64,000 nt of DNA from Tectiglobus sp965247245 (GCA_965247245.1 CBDFGV010000003.1:558001-622000), one strand, 5' to 3'; numbered from the stretch's first letter, positions 17,471 through 27,577 are shown. Notes: generated by a model not told the origin, from the letters alone. Program-made: numbers and translations.

Positions 17471-19912
17471 CTAGTCCTGGTTTTCACCAAAGAGATGATC
17501 CAGCGCATCAGCCCGATAGCTGAATTCGCCCAGGTGCTTCAACTGGAACCGCAACAGGATGGTTCGATCTGACGTCAGGTCGCGATCCTCGTTCTCAATG
17601 CGCGACTCTGCGTAGGTAGTCGTCAGGACGAAACAGTCATCATGGTAGCTCAGCGAGATCGAGTTCTGACGCATCTGCGACTCATCGATGTCGTAGCGCA
17701 ATGCACCAGTCAGTCGCCAGCGCTCAGCGATTTGCATACCTATGGAGCCGAGAATGTCCTGCTGATCGCCGGTATCCAATCCCGTCAAAGGATCATTCGC
17801 CGCAAAAGTATAAATAGCCTGGGCATTAATTGGCCCATACCGAACATTAGCGGCCACGTCAGCCCGGACAAGCGCGAGATCATCTTCGTCGAACCGTCCC
17901 TGTCCGATAAACTGGAACACCTGCGACGGAGCGAGATAGGCACCAAGTACATAGTCAGATTGATCTTCGTCCAGACCGTTATTCTCGTCAATTATGCTAG
18001 CAGCAGTATTGGGATCGGTTGACGGCTCGACACCTGAATCACCAGAAAAAATATTCTCGCCCGATAGATGGAAGCTTTGCCCCGCCAGGATACGAGCATA
18101 ACCGCCAGCGTTCGCCTGGAATGTATACTGCACGCCCACATTTGCCCGAGAGCCCGTCTCGACACGATCTAGGCCAGAAACCTTATTGAGTTCAAAAAGG
18201 TTCGTATCATCAAAGACGATGCTGCGCGACTCTTCGTTAGGAAGCCGACGCTGCTCCACCTTCGCTGTACGAACAATCACCTGCCCGATTGGCTCTACGA
18301 CATGCGACGCAGATGAAGTTCTAGCAAGCCAAGGATAAGAAGCCAGCAGCCCAGCACTCGCGACGCCACGCGCAACTGTCGACTCATCGATCTCCAAATT
18401 TGTAAGCGGGTCAACCGCATTGTCATAGGACAACAGATCACCGCGCAAATTCGCAAACGGCGTGTATGTGATTCCTAGCGGATCGATGACCTTGCGTCGC
18501 CAGTTTACGTCGGCAACGACGCGCTGCATGGTTGTGCCAGTGTCCTGCGCAACATTGTTTCCATCGACAAACGTCAAGTCGCGCGAAAAGCTGAGAGCAT
18601 TGACATTCCAGCTAAGCTCGCCTCCGAGAATTGGTGTCCCAACCACATAATTCCAATCTACGATCGGGTGCACACGGCTCTCTGAAACATCGCTGTCGCT
18701 TAGCAACAAGCCACCGAAATGGTAGGCACGCATGCTGAAGTGGTTCCGCTCACTCAGCCCCTGAATGTACGCCGAATTTACGCGGTCGGTCTGCAAAACA
18801 TTGTCGAACTTGTAGAAACGCCGGTAGGTATCGTCACTCTCTACAATCGCATCCCATCCAAACTTCCACCAGGAGGCGAGTGAGAATTCTCCCTTGGTCT
18901 CTAGCGAACCGCGCCACCCGTCAAGTCGCTGGTCGTTGTTAGGGAGGTCATCGGCATCTTGGTTGATCCCCGAGATTTTGACATTGTACTGACCACGAAT
19001 ACTTCCGAAGACCAACCTGTGTCGCCAATGGCCTTTCCAGAGCACACCTTGCCGCGCCGTATACATCGGATGGAATGTGAAGTCATAGTTTGGCGCCAAG
19101 GCAAAGTAATAAGGCACCTCAATTCCAAAACCGAGATCATCGGATGACGAGTAAGTCGGAATAAGAAAGCCGGACTTGCGCTTCACCGACGGATCCGGAT
19201 GTTGAAAGAACGGCAAATACAACACAGGCACGCCAAGAACATCAAACGTGCCATCTAGGTAAGTGATGGTAGCCGCATTCTGATCGTGGATCACCCGCTT
19301 CGCCGAGACACACCAAAGTGGTGGCTTGGCGGGATCATGCTCACAAGGCGTAAACTTGCCATTCTCGAACTCGGTGACGTTGCCATCACGTCTGATCGCA
19401 CGTCGCGCCGTTATTCTGGACTTGTCGCGCGCCACGATACTCAGCGACTGCACGAAACCATCCCTGAAGTCATCCGTCAGGGTGATCCGTTCACTCCGGG
19501 TGATAGCCCCGTTGGGCTCGCGCAAGATAACGTTCCCAGACGCCGTCAACGTATTCGCCGACTGATCGTAAATGACCTTGTCAGCGGTCAACACGTAATT
19601 GTTGTAGTAGATCTCCACGTTACCACGTGCTGTAACGCGATCGCCGCGGGAATCATAGATAAGTTCGTCGCCCTGGAGATAGAGCGGTTGAGCTGGATCA
19701 AGCCGCTGCCCAGCGGAGCCCAATGTCTGGGTTGAGAATGTGCCAGGTTGTGCAGCAGTTTGGGGCGCAACGGCTGCAGGATCCTGCGCCCACGCGGCCA
19801 CTGCTGACAGCGTAGCCGCAGCTGTAGCAGCAGCAAAGCCTGACACGAGCCCTCGCAAGCTAAGCCTGCGATGCCCCCAGCGTCCGCTCAAACTTTGGCG
19901 CGCATTACGCAT
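17471..19912 (-). CDS. lptD: LPS-assembly protein LptD
   Basis: 813 aa from ATG 19912. Outer-membrane beta-barrel that inserts LPS into the outer leaflet. N-terminal signal peptide ending near VAAWAQ, an LptA/OstA-like beta-jellyroll (about 55-160, GDELIYDSRGDRVTARGN), then the barrel with many alternating aromatic strands. Conserved cysteines occur in TPCEHDPAKPPLWC and HDDCFVLTTTY, likely for disulphide maturation. Start choice: ATG 19924 abuts AGGAGG with no spacing, while ATG 19912 is 12 bases from it; neither is ideal. lptG ends at 19917, so the genes are coupled. Confidence 0.94.
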   Translation of the reverse strand: MRNARQSLSGRWGHRRLSLRGLVSGFAAATAAATLSAVAAWAQDPAAVAPQTAAQPGTFSTQTLGSAGQRLDPAQPLYLQGDELIYDSRGDRVTARGNVEIYYNNYVLTADKVIYDQSANTLTASGNVILREPNGAITRSERITLTDDFRDGFVQSLSIVARDKSRITARRAIRRDGNVTEFENGKFTPCEHDPAKPPLWCVSAKRVIHDQNAATITYLDGTFDVLGVPVLYLPFFQHPDPSVKRKSGFLIPTYSSSDDLGFGIEVPYYFALAPNYDFTFHPMYTARQGVLWKGHWRHRLVFGSIRGQYNVKISGINQDADDLPNNDQRLDGWRGSLETKGEFSLASWWKFGWDAIVESDDTYRRFYKFDNVLQTDRVNSAYIQGLSERNHFSMRAYHFGGLLLSDSDVSESRVHPIVDWNYVVGTPILGGELSWNVNALSFSRDLTFVDGNNVAQDTGTTMQRVVADVNWRRKVIDPLGITYTPFANLRGDLLSYDNAVDPLTNLEIDESTVARGVASAGLLASYPWLARTSSASHVVEPIGQVIVRTAKVEQRRLPNEESRSIVFDDTNLFELNKVSGLDRVETGSRANVGVQYTFQANAGGYARILAGQSFHLSGENIFSGDSGVEPSTDPNTAASIIDENNGLDEDQSDYVLGAYLAPSQVFQFIGQGRFDEDDLALVRADVAANVRYGPINAQAIYTFAANDPLTGLDTGDQQDILGSIGMQIAERWRLTGALRYDIDESQMRQNSISLSYHDDCFVLTTTYAESRIENEDRDLTSDRTILLRFQLKHLGEFSYRADALDHLFGENQD

Positions 19913-19916
19913 CCAC

Positions 19917-20999
19917 TCACCCATCCTCCTGATGCAGCAGCACTGTCGCAGTTACCAGACATGCAACTGTCACTGGAACCCAAACGGCCACCCATGGCGC
20001 CACGAGCCCAGCAACACCTACTTGTCGGGAGACTTCTGCAACCAAGAAGAAGCCAATGCCCCCAACCATTCCGACGATCACCATAGTCTGAACCCCTCCA
20101 GACCGAAATGACCTTAACGACACAGTTGCAGCCAAAAGCACCATTCCAATCAACAAAATCGGACGCGCCAGAAGCAGCTGATACTGCACCATGTAGGGTG
20201 CGGTAGAAAGTCCAGCTTTATCAACAACTTCTATGAGCCTCGGGAGCTCCCAAAATGACAAAGAAATGATCGAGCCAAAAGCATCCTTCACGCGGTCCGG
20301 GGATAAGTAGGTACTGACCGTATATGTCTCGAATTTTTGAGGTGCTTGGCCGGGTCTCGTGACCCATCCATCTTCAATCAACCAGAAGCCATCTTCGAGG
20401 CGCCCTTTCGTGGCGTGGATCCGCTCGATGAAACGATCTTGCTTGTCATATTGGAAGACCCGCACGCCAACCAAGGTGACTCCACTATCGGTAGCAGCAT
20501 CTGCTGAAATCACAGACGCGCCATCCACACCATCCTGCCGCAGCCAAGGCAAGCCGGAGGACTGCTTAAGAAAGTTCGCGTTCTTCTTAAAGACTTCTGC
20601 GAATAGGACTTCGGCTTTGGCCCGTCCAGCCGCCGCGATTGGGTTGTAAACAGTTGTTGAGAACACACCGAGAACGAACGCAAAGCATACGCACGGCGCC
20701 AGAAATCCCCAGGCACTGAGCCCGCCGGACCGCATAACTGCCAGTTCGCTTTTTCGAGACAGCATTAGAAGGGACATAATACTCCCAACGAGCACAGCAA
20801 ATGTCAGAAGTATCTCGGTGTAGGCTGGAAGCCGCAACAGTCCCAACCACAATAATACATCCAATCCGACGCTGCCCCGCTTCCCTGCCTCGCGCAAAAG
20901 CTCAACAAAATCAATCATAAAGATCAATCCTGCGCACAGCAGGAAGGTCACAAAGACCATCGAGGCGAAGCGCTTCATGATATACAACTTTAGTGTCAT
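19917..20999 (-). CDS. lptG: LPS export permease LptG
   Basis: 360 aa inner-membrane permease of the LptB2FG ABC transporter that extracts LPS. Three membrane spans at the N-terminus (about 12-32, 60-80, 100-120), a periplasmic beta-jellyroll, and three C-terminal spans (about 275-355): the YjgP/YjgQ family layout. MRSGGLSAWGF is the conserved coupling-helix region. Directly follows lptF (15 bp) and runs into lptD. Confidence 0.93.
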   Translation of the reverse strand: MTLKLYIMKRFASMVFVTFLLCAGLIFMIDFVELLREAGKRGSVGLDVLLWLGLLRLPAYTEILLTFAVLVGSIMSLLMLSRKSELAVMRSGGLSAWGFLAPCVCFAFVLGVFSTTVYNPIAAAGRAKAEVLFAEVFKKNANFLKQSSGLPWLRQDGVDGASVISADAATDSGVTLVGVRVFQYDKQDRFIERIHATKGRLEDGFWLIEDGWVTRPGQAPQKFETYTVSTYLSPDRVKDAFGSIISLSFWELPRLIEVVDKAGLSTAPYMVQYQLLLARPILLIGMVLLAATVSLRSFRSGGVQTMVIVGMVGGIGFFLVAEVSRQVGVAGLVAPWVAVWVPVTVACLVTATVLLHQEDG

Positions 21000-21014
21000 G
21001 ATAGCTTCATAGCC

Positions 21015-22202
21015 TCATTCACCCGGCTGCAACGCACCGCGCCGCCTGAATTGACTTGCAATCCATCCTAGGAGGTCTCCCAAAGCCATCTCGACACGAT
21101 CACCAACTGAGAGGCCCGGCTTCGGGTGCTCGTTCCTGACGATCATCCACAGAGCCACAACTATCCCCAGCGCCGGCAGAAGATACATGAGAGGTGCAAG
21201 CGACGTATTGAGCGACACCATATTGTTGAGAGCCAGCCCACCTCCACGAAAAACGGCAGCCACAACAAAGGCCGTCGCTATCATTTGTGTCCGGTTCTGA
21301 CGCGTTGATTGAGCCTGCCCCACGAACGCAACTGCCAGCAGCACAAACAAGAACGGATACAGTGGGCCTGAAAATCGTTCATGCAACTCGGCATGATATC
21401 GCCCTGCCCGCCGGGCTTTCAGCGCCTTTTCGTCAAGATAAAGCAGCTCATTCAAATAACGCTCCTGAGGCTTCCAGACATGCTCGGCCGTGCGCCTCTC
21501 AAATCGTTCAAGATCAATGGGATAAGACTTGAAAGCCAGGACCTCTCTGGGCGTCAGATCGTCTGGACCGCGCAGAATATGGCCATTCTCCATCACCAGA
21601 TAGCCATTTCCATCCTGCTTCACCACACGGCCGCGCTCGGCCAAGTACGACATGTGGGTTTTCTTCCGATGGTCACTGATCAATAATCCATACAGCGTGC
21701 CATCAAGGCCTCGGCTTCGGATATGGACAACAACACCAGGTTCCGGAGTTGAGAACCGGCCCGGCAACAGGACCTGGGAAATGAGATCGGAGCGCACTTC
21801 GGTGACTTTGGCGCGCAACACGCGCAACGACCAAGGCATTCCAATGTGGTTTACGAATGCCACCAGACCGGCAACAAACGCAGCAAGCATCAGAAGCGGC
21901 CGGACGATCCGCCAGATTGAGCCGCCTGACGACGTCACAACAATCAACTCACTATCGCCATTCAGTCGGTTCAGCACATGGATGACGGCAATCAACAAGG
22001 CGATTGGGGCGATAACGGCGAGAAGCTTGGGCAAGGCCAACGTCGTGATCATGACCATGGTCACGACATCTTGACCCTTGGTCGTCACAAGCTTGAGCTG
22101 TTTGAGAGCGAGCGCGATCCACACGACCCCGCAAAGCGAGAGCAGGATCAGGGCAAGCGCACTCGTCGCCTGCCTAAGTAAGTAGCTACCGAAAGTCGAC
22201 AT
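21015..22202 (-). CDS. lptF: LPS export permease LptF
   Basis: 395 aa, paralogue of LptG with the same six-span YjgP/YjgQ layout and a periplasmic jellyroll; VTSSGGSIWRIVRP is the conserved coupling region. I use ATG 22202 (MSTFGSYLLRQ), preceded by GGGGGCGAGAG; an upstream in-frame codon at 22244 adds 14 polar residues ahead of the first membrane span. First gene of the lptF-lptG-lptD-surA-rsmA transcription unit. Confidence 0.92.
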   Translation of the reverse strand: MSTFGSYLLRQATSALALILLSLCGVVWIALALKQLKLVTTKGQDVVTMVMITTLALPKLLAVIAPIALLIAVIHVLNRLNGDSELIVVTSSGGSIWRIVRPLLMLAAFVAGLVAFVNHIGMPWSLRVLRAKVTEVRSDLISQVLLPGRFSTPEPGVVVHIRSRGLDGTLYGLLISDHRKKTHMSYLAERGRVVKQDGNGYLVMENGHILRGPDDLTPREVLAFKSYPIDLERFERRTAEHVWKPQERYLNELLYLDEKALKARRAGRYHAELHERFSGPLYPFLFVLLAVAFVGQAQSTRQNRTQMIATAFVVAAVFRGGGLALNNMVSLNTSLAPLMYLLPALGIVVALWMIVRNEHPKPGLSVGDRVEMALGDLLGWIASQFRRRGALQPGE

Positions 22203-22599
22203 CGACTCTCGCCCCCAAAACCTGCTGCGCCTAGACAATGGCAAAACCGAATAAGCCGGCTAGCCACCGCTTCGTTCCACGGATGAGCCAGACACATCGC
22301 CGGCCAATCTCGCATAGATTGCCGCCCCGACAATCCCACCGCTACAAATGCGGCCTCCGCATCAAGCGCAAGTCCCACATCTCCGTGGCGGAAATTCGGC
22401 GTCAAGACCGCTGTTTAGCATGATATCGCCACTGTGACCGCCTGCAGATGATTGACAGAAGCGCGACGATATTGGTTGTTAGCTACTGCCTCTCAGAGTA
22501 AGGCGTCTGGTTCACTCGGAAAACACGCCAACCTCTAAGTTCTAGCCACAGTTCTCCGCCCTGGCATCAACCGCAACCATACCTTCCACAGGACACCCA
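22203..22599. other. Divergent intergenic region lptF/pepA
   Basis: 397 bp between outward-facing lptF and pepA, so it should hold both promoters. A perfect TTGACA occurs at 22452-22457 in the pepA direction, but no good -10 is 16-18 bases away. On the minus strand a TTGACG (22404-22399 area) points toward lptF, again without a strong -10. No convincing gene is present; short open frames here match nothing I recognise. Confidence 0.5.
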
Positions 22600-24123
22600 A
22601 TGCCGCTGCAGCTCGAAATTGCGTTCACAAACCTCTCGTCTACCCTCGAGCCACAAACTCTGGTCGTAACCGACAGCTCACTGACGCTCAACAAAGCGCT
22701 CCAACGCATCAACAAGGATAGCGGTGGGCAGGTATCGCGCGCCATCGAAGCGATGAGCTTCCGCGGCAAGGCCAAGACCAATCTCAAGATCGCTGTGCCA
22801 GCGAACACGGACATTACGAACCTCGTCCTGGTCGGCGCCGGCGATCTCAAAGACATCGCAGAAAACGACTGGTTGATGTTGGGCGGTTACGCCATGGGAC
22901 AGCTCGGCCAAACAAAGGCAGGTGCGTCCGCAAGTGTGGTTGTCGACATTCCCAATTTGGATGCAGCGGCTGCCGCAACTGCTGCCGCCCTCATCGCCCA
23001 AGGTGCACTGCTACGAAGCTACAAGTTCGATAAGTACCAGACCAAGAACGCCACCAAGAATGATGACGAAAAGCAAGACAAGCTGAAGAAGCTTATCGTC
23101 CAGACAGCCGACCCAAAGACGGCACAAGCTGCTTACGATCGCCACAAGGCAATTGCTGAAGGTGTCGCCATCACGCGCGACCTGGTGAACGAGCCCGCCA
23201 ACCGCCTCGGCCCCCTCGAGTTTGCAGCACGCTGCGAAGAGCTCAGTAAAGTCGGCGTGGAAGTAACGATCCTCGACCAAGACCAGTTACAGGACATCGG
23301 GATGCACTCCTTGCTCGCTGTCGCACAGGGCAGCGACCGGCCCGCTCGCGTCGCCGTGATGCAATGGCATGGTGCAAAGTCGAAACGTGCCAAGCACCTC
23401 TGCTTTATCGGCAAGGGCGTCGTCTTCGATACCGGTGGCGTCTCGATGAAACCGGCAGGTGGCATGGAAGACATGAAGGGCGACATGGGTGGTGCGGCCT
23501 GTGTCACCGGTCTCATGCACGCTCTTGCTGCGCGAAGCGCACCGATCAATGCCGTAGGCATCGTCGGCCTCGTTGAGAACATGGTATCTGGCAACGCGCA
23601 ACGACCAGGCGACATCATCTCATCATTGTCCGGACAGACCATTGAGGTCATCAACACGGATGCGGAAGGTCGATTGGTGCTCGCAGATCTTCTCACCTAT
23701 GCTCAGCAACAATTCAAGCCGCGCTTCATGATCAACCTCGCGACGCTGACGGGTGCCATTTTGATCGCGCTAGGTAAGGAGCACGCCGGCCTCTTCTCAA
23801 ACGACGACAAACTCTCCGCAGAACTGACCGAGTGTGGACTGGCAACCGGTGAGAAAGTCTGGCGCATGCCTCTCAGCAAATCCTACGACAAGATGATCGA
23901 CACACCCAACGCAGACATGAAGAATGTCGGAGGTCGCTTGGCCGGATCAATCACCGCTGCACAGTTCCTACAGCGCTTCGTCGATGATGGCATGCCGTGG
24001 GCGCATCTCGATGTTGCAGGCACTGCTATGGCGTCTGAGAAGAACGATATCAATCAGTCCTGGGGATCCGGCTGGGGGGTCCGCTTGCTCGATCACCTTG
24101 CTGCAGCAAAATATGAGAAATAA
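22600..24123 (+). CDS. pepA: Leucyl aminopeptidase PepA
   Basis: 507 aa M17 metallopeptidase releasing N-terminal residues from peptides; some members also bind DNA. The catalytic domain shows IGKGVVFDTGGVSMKP, MKGDMGGAA and NTDAEGRLVLADLL, which supply the two-metal site and the catalytic Lys/Arg. The N-terminal 170 residues are the less conserved macro-like domain. pepA next to lptF is usual in Rhizobiales; holC, often its downstream partner, is absent. Confidence 0.96.
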   Translation: MPLQLEIAFTNLSSTLEPQTLVVTDSSLTLNKALQRINKDSGGQVSRAIEAMSFRGKAKTNLKIAVPANTDITNLVLVGAGDLKDIAENDWLMLGGYAMGQLGQTKAGASASVVVDIPNLDAAAAATAAALIAQGALLRSYKFDKYQTKNATKNDDEKQDKLKKLIVQTADPKTAQAAYDRHKAIAEGVAITRDLVNEPANRLGPLEFAARCEELSKVGVEVTILDQDQLQDIGMHSLLAVAQGSDRPARVAVMQWHGAKSKRAKHLCFIGKGVVFDTGGVSMKPAGGMEDMKGDMGGAACVTGLMHALAARSAPINAVGIVGLVENMVSGNAQRPGDIISSLSGQTIEVINTDAEGRLVLADLLTYAQQQFKPRFMINLATLTGAILIALGKEHAGLFSNDDKLSAELTECGLATGEKVWRMPLSKSYDKMIDTPNADMKNVGGRLAGSITAAQFLQRFVDDGMPWAHLDVAGTAMASEKNDINQSWGSGWGVRLLDHLAAAKYEK

Positions 24124-24234
24124 CCCAGAAAGTGTTGTTTCAAAACTGAAATATGACTTCTGAAAATCTGAGAGAAGCCACTAAAAGTTCCATAATATTT
24201 ATTATGCGAATCAACAGCCTTCACAAAACCTGTG

Positions 24235-24298
24235 CGCTCGCCGAGAAAACTCTCAGAAACTTGGCGAGCGAATTTCGCAAAGCTGACGCTCATTTTTT
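24235..24298. terminator. Bidirectional terminator between convergent genes
   Basis: CGCTCGCC (24235-24242) and GGCGAGCG (24263-24270) form a perfect 8-bp stem whose loop holds a GAG/CTC mini-stem. Alternatively GAGCG (24266-24270) pairs with CGCTC (24287-24291), followed by ATTTTTT. It lies in the 224-bp gap between the ends of pepA (+) and the membrane protein (-). The second hairpin with its T6 is the better terminator for pepA. Confidence 0.55.
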
Positions 24299-24347
24299 GC
24301 CAGAGCACTTCACGACGATAAATCTAAGGTAAACGCGCCTACGCTCA

Positions 24348-25121
24348 TCACGACTTGACGACACGCTCTTCCATGCGCAGCAGAACCTCTCCGATGATCA
24401 CCGCATAGATCGCGATGAAGAACCCGCTCAGGATATTGAGGCTGATCAGAATACTTGCCGGCACCAACCACTGCGGACCGAGCACTTGCACGATCAGGTT
24501 TGTGAGCAATCCATCGAGCAACTGCCGCACCTGGAAGATCAACTCCATGACTTGTTCGTAGTTCGCTTGCGCCGGCAGATCGAAGACGAATGACCTGGCG
24601 ACCTGCTGCACAGACTGCGTCTCCAGAAACCCACCAAGCAACGCAATCTGAATCAGGGCAGAGAACAACAATCCTAACGGCACAACGAGACGGAAGTAGC
24701 CCCAGCGCACCGGACGCGCACCAAATGTCCAATAAGCGCGTCGCAACAACCCTGTGCCGGCAAAGATCGCGATCGTCATCACGACCGACAACACCAACAG
24801 TCTGTTCTGATCCGTACCACCGAATGCCAGCAGCGCAGCGAAGCCGGCCATAAGAGCCTTACCACTCGTCTCAAAGACAGCACTCGCCATCATCATTGCG
24901 CGTTTGCGCCAGCTCAATACGCCGGAGAAAAAATATGGAAACTCATGCAGCAATCGCTGCCACTCCAATCCAAACCCCATAATGAGCACGAGACCTGACG
25001 TCACGGCGACGAATGCCAGTGGAGCACTATACGCGAGGCTCCCGACCGCGACAGCGGCGGCGACTTCAAATAAGAGTAGCAGTAAGCTCCACAGGAAATA
25101 CACAAAAAGGCTCCAGCACAC
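24348..25121 (-). CDS. Uncharacterised polytopic membrane protein
   Basis: 257 aa from GTG 25121 (AGAG eight bases upstream); a TTG at 25148 would add nine residues but has no ribosome site. Strongly hydrophobic with about six predicted spans: near the N-terminus, about 30-50, 85-105, 110-125, 140-160 and 220-250. A helical soluble stretch lies between the last two spans (AQANYEQVMELIFQVRQLLDGLL). No motif I recognise. Stands alone between pepA and mazG, divergent from mazG by about 100 bp. Function unknown. Confidence 0.7.
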   Translation of the reverse strand: MCWSLFVYFLWSLLLLLFEVAAAVAVGSLAYSAPLAFVAVTSGLVLIMGFGLEWQRLLHEFPYFFSGVLSWRKRAMMMASAVFETSGKALMAGFAALLAFGGTDQNRLLVLSVVMTIAIFAGTGLLRRAYWTFGARPVRWGYFRLVVPLGLLFSALIQIALLGGFLETQSVQQVARSFVFDLPAQANYEQVMELIFQVRQLLDGLLTNLIVQVLGPQWLVPASILISLNILSGFFIAIYAVIIGEVLLRMEERVVKS

Positions 25122-25225
25122 TTCATGATCTCTGACATTCGGAGCCAAGACGATTAAATGTCAATGCCGACATATCTAAGGGTCAATCACAGGGTCGCAC
25201 CGATCCTTCGTTGCTAGGATATCTC

Positions 25226-26077
25226 ATGAGCAAACAGTCCACCTCTCCGGCCGTAACAAGATTGAACTCTGTCATGGCTGCTCTTCGGCATCCTGAGACA
25301 GGCTGCCCCTGGGACATCGAGCAGACATTCGAAAGCATTGCCCCCTACACGATCGAAGAAGCTTACGAGGTCGCAGATGCCATCGAACGCGGCGATCTAC
25401 CTGATCTCAAGGAAGAGCTCGGCGACCTGCTCCTGCAGGTGGTTTATCACGCACGCATTGCCGAGGAGCGGAACCACTTCGACTTCGAAGCCGTCGCTGA
25501 AGCTGTCACACAGAAGATGATCAATCGACACCCGCATGTCTTTGGTACAGAAGCTGAACGCGCAGCTGGTGCTGCCCCAGGGTTTTGGGAGCGCATCAAG
25601 GCAGACGAGAAGCGCAAAAAGGAAGAGGAACGTCGCGCTGCAGGACTAGCTATCAATGAGGCGCCCACAAAAAAGAGCGCTTTGGACGGCGTACCACCCA
25701 CAATGCCGGCCCTGACCCGCGCCAAGAAACTGCAGTCGAAAGCAGCGCGGATTGGTTTTGATTGGCCCTCACTCGACCCAGTCTTCGAAAAGTTCGACGA
25801 AGAACTTGCCGAACTCAAGGAGGCCGTCTCCAGCGGCGATCAGAATGCCATCGATGAGGAGTTTGGCGACCTATTGTTTGTCATCGCCAATATCGCACGC
25901 CACCTCGACCTCGATCCTGAGGCTAGCCTCCGCAAGGCCAACGCAAAATTCACATCACGGTTCCAACGGATGGAAGCTCTGCTGGCCGAACAAACAGGTG
26001 GCCAGGAAAACGCCAAGGCCTCTCTCGACGTGCTCGACGGGCTATGGGATCAGGCAAAGCAAGAGGAGAGGAAATAG
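25226..26077 (+). CDS. mazG: Nucleoside triphosphate pyrophosphohydrolase MazG
   Basis: 283 aa, two-domain all-alpha NTP pyrophosphatase that hydrolyses (d)NTPs, including damaged ones, to NMP and PPi. The N-terminal domain has CPWDIEQTFESIAPYTIEEAYE and DLKEELGDLLLQV; the second repeat has the matching EEFGDLLFVIANIARHLDLDPE. Both EExxE...D metal sites look intact. ATG 25226 follows TAGGAT; a TTG at 25211 is an unlikely earlier start. Convergent with hflX. Confidence 0.95.
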   Translation: MSKQSTSPAVTRLNSVMAALRHPETGCPWDIEQTFESIAPYTIEEAYEVADAIERGDLPDLKEELGDLLLQVVYHARIAEERNHFDFEAVAEAVTQKMINRHPHVFGTEAERAAGAAPGFWERIKADEKRKKEEERRAAGLAINEAPTKKSALDGVPPTMPALTRAKKLQSKAARIGFDWPSLDPVFEKFDEELAELKEAVSSGDQNAIDEEFGDLLFVIANIARHLDLDPEASLRKANAKFTSRFQRMEALLAEQTGGQENAKASLDVLDGLWDQAKQEERK

Positions 26078-26150
26078 CAAGCTCTCCGCGTGCCTTAAAC
26101 AACGATGGTTCGTGTTTACCCTTGGAAGGCTTTACCTACCCGCTCTATAG

Positions 26151-27455
26151 CTACGCGTCAGCGCGCTGAGCCACCTCAGCGAGACCGGCTTCTTTCAGCC
26201 GGGTATTCAGCCGTCCCAGATCGGCAAGTGAAAGCCGTACTTTGAAGTTAAGCGCACCGCTCTCAAAAGACGTCCGCTCAATAATCTGCGTATTCTCGTG
26301 CAGCCAGTTGATTTCACGTCCACGAGACGCAGGGAGTTCGATCGTGACTTCGATATCATCACGGCCGAACCACCGATCAATTGCCTGGCAAAGATCATCG
26401 CAACCAGCGCCTGTCAGTGCCGAAATCATGACGGGATCATGAGCACTCCGTCGCGTCTCTAATCCCAATAGCTCAATTGCCTCATCGTCGAGCAGATCCA
26501 CCTTATTCCAGACTTCGATTATGTTGCAGTCCGGTCCCTCAATTGGCAGTGAAAGCTCCTCAAGAATGACTTCGACATCTGTGCGCTGGGCATCCGTTTC
26601 CGGATGCGAGATGTCGCGCACATGTAGAACAAGATCAGCCTCAACAACTTCCTCAAGAGTTGCACGAAAAGCCGCCACCAACATCGTCGGTAGATCCGAA
26701 ATGAACCCAACCGTATCAGAGAGAATGACCCGCCGGCCACTCTCCAGCTCGAGCTCTCTCATTGTCGGGTCAAGCGTTGCAAAGACTTGATCCTGAGCCA
26801 GCACATCCGCAGCTGTCAGGCGGTTGAACAAAGTCGACTTCCCGGCATTCGTGTAACCCACGATCGCCACCACCGGATATGGCACTTCCCGCCGGCCTTT
26901 ACGATGCAATTCCCGTGTCCGCACGACCTTGGAGAGTTCCTGCCGGATCTTCGTAATCCGGTCTTGCAGTAATCTACGGTCAGTCTCGATCTGGGATTCA
27001 CCTGGACCACCAAGGAAGCCGAAACCACCACGCTGACGTTCCAGGTGGGTCCAGCTCCGCACCAAGCGACTGCGTTGGAAAGTCAGGTGGGCCAACTCCA
27101 CCTGCAGTCGCCCCTCACGGGTTCGAGCGCGACGACCAAATATTTCCAAGATCAAGCCAGTTCGATCCAGCACCTTCGTATTGAGAGCGCGCTCAAGGTT
27201 GCGTTGCTGGATGGGTGTCAACGCGTGGTCGACAATCAGCAGACCAATTTCACACTCATCGATGATAGCGGAGAATTCGTCCAGCTTTCCTGACCCGAAG
27301 AGAGTCGAAGGACGCACGGAGGCAACCGTCACCATGTCCTGCCAGGCAACATCAAGCTCAATGGCTTGGGCGAGGCCCACGGCCTCATCGAGCCGATCAT
27401 TTGCGCGTTCTTGAGAGCGCGTCCTATCGGATGAAATAAGGGGAAGAACCACCAT
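26151..27455 (-). CDS. hflX: GTPase HflX (N-terminus probably longer, frame break upstream)
   Basis: 434 aa from ATG 27455. Ribosome-splitting GTPase for stalled or heat-damaged ribosomes. N-terminal nucleotide-binding-like domain (VRPSTLFGSGKLDE), helical GPGESQIETDRR linker, then a G domain with GYTNAGKSTLFN (P-loop), DTVGFI (G3) and NKVD (G4). No ribosome site precedes ATG 27455, and the frame stays open 63 codons upstream without ATG, GTG or TTG. A well-placed GTG at 27568 just after hfq is in another frame; adding one base to the A4 tract at 27551-27554 would join it to this frame, giving about 472 aa. The listed start is therefore conservative. Confidence 0.93.
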   Translation of the reverse strand: MVVLPLISSDRTRSQERANDRLDEAVGLAQAIELDVAWQDMVTVASVRPSTLFGSGKLDEFSAIIDECEIGLLIVDHALTPIQQRNLERALNTKVLDRTGLILEIFGRRARTREGRLQVELAHLTFQRSRLVRSWTHLERQRGGFGFLGGPGESQIETDRRLLQDRITKIRQELSKVVRTRELHRKGRREVPYPVVAIVGYTNAGKSTLFNRLTAADVLAQDQVFATLDPTMRELELESGRRVILSDTVGFISDLPTMLVAAFRATLEEVVEADLVLHVRDISHPETDAQRTDVEVILEELSLPIEGPDCNIIEVWNKVDLLDDEAIELLGLETRRSAHDPVMISALTGAGCDDLCQAIDRWFGRDDIEVTIELPASRGREINWLHENTQIIERTSFESGALNFKVRLSLADLGRLNTRLKEAGLAEVAQRADA

Positions 27456-27577
27456 AGCACGAACAGCCGGAGCCTGACGGTTTCGGCTGTCGTGATGTTC
27501 ACTGCCGAGTTCGTCGTCCGCTAACCGTTCAGGTTCAGTTCTATCGTCGATTTTGGTTGTCCTTTCACGGACGACGC

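Noticed and set aside
22148..22405. 85-codon open frame upstream of lptF
   Set aside because: It overlaps the lptF start in another frame and looks like no known protein; the region is better read as a divergent promoter region.
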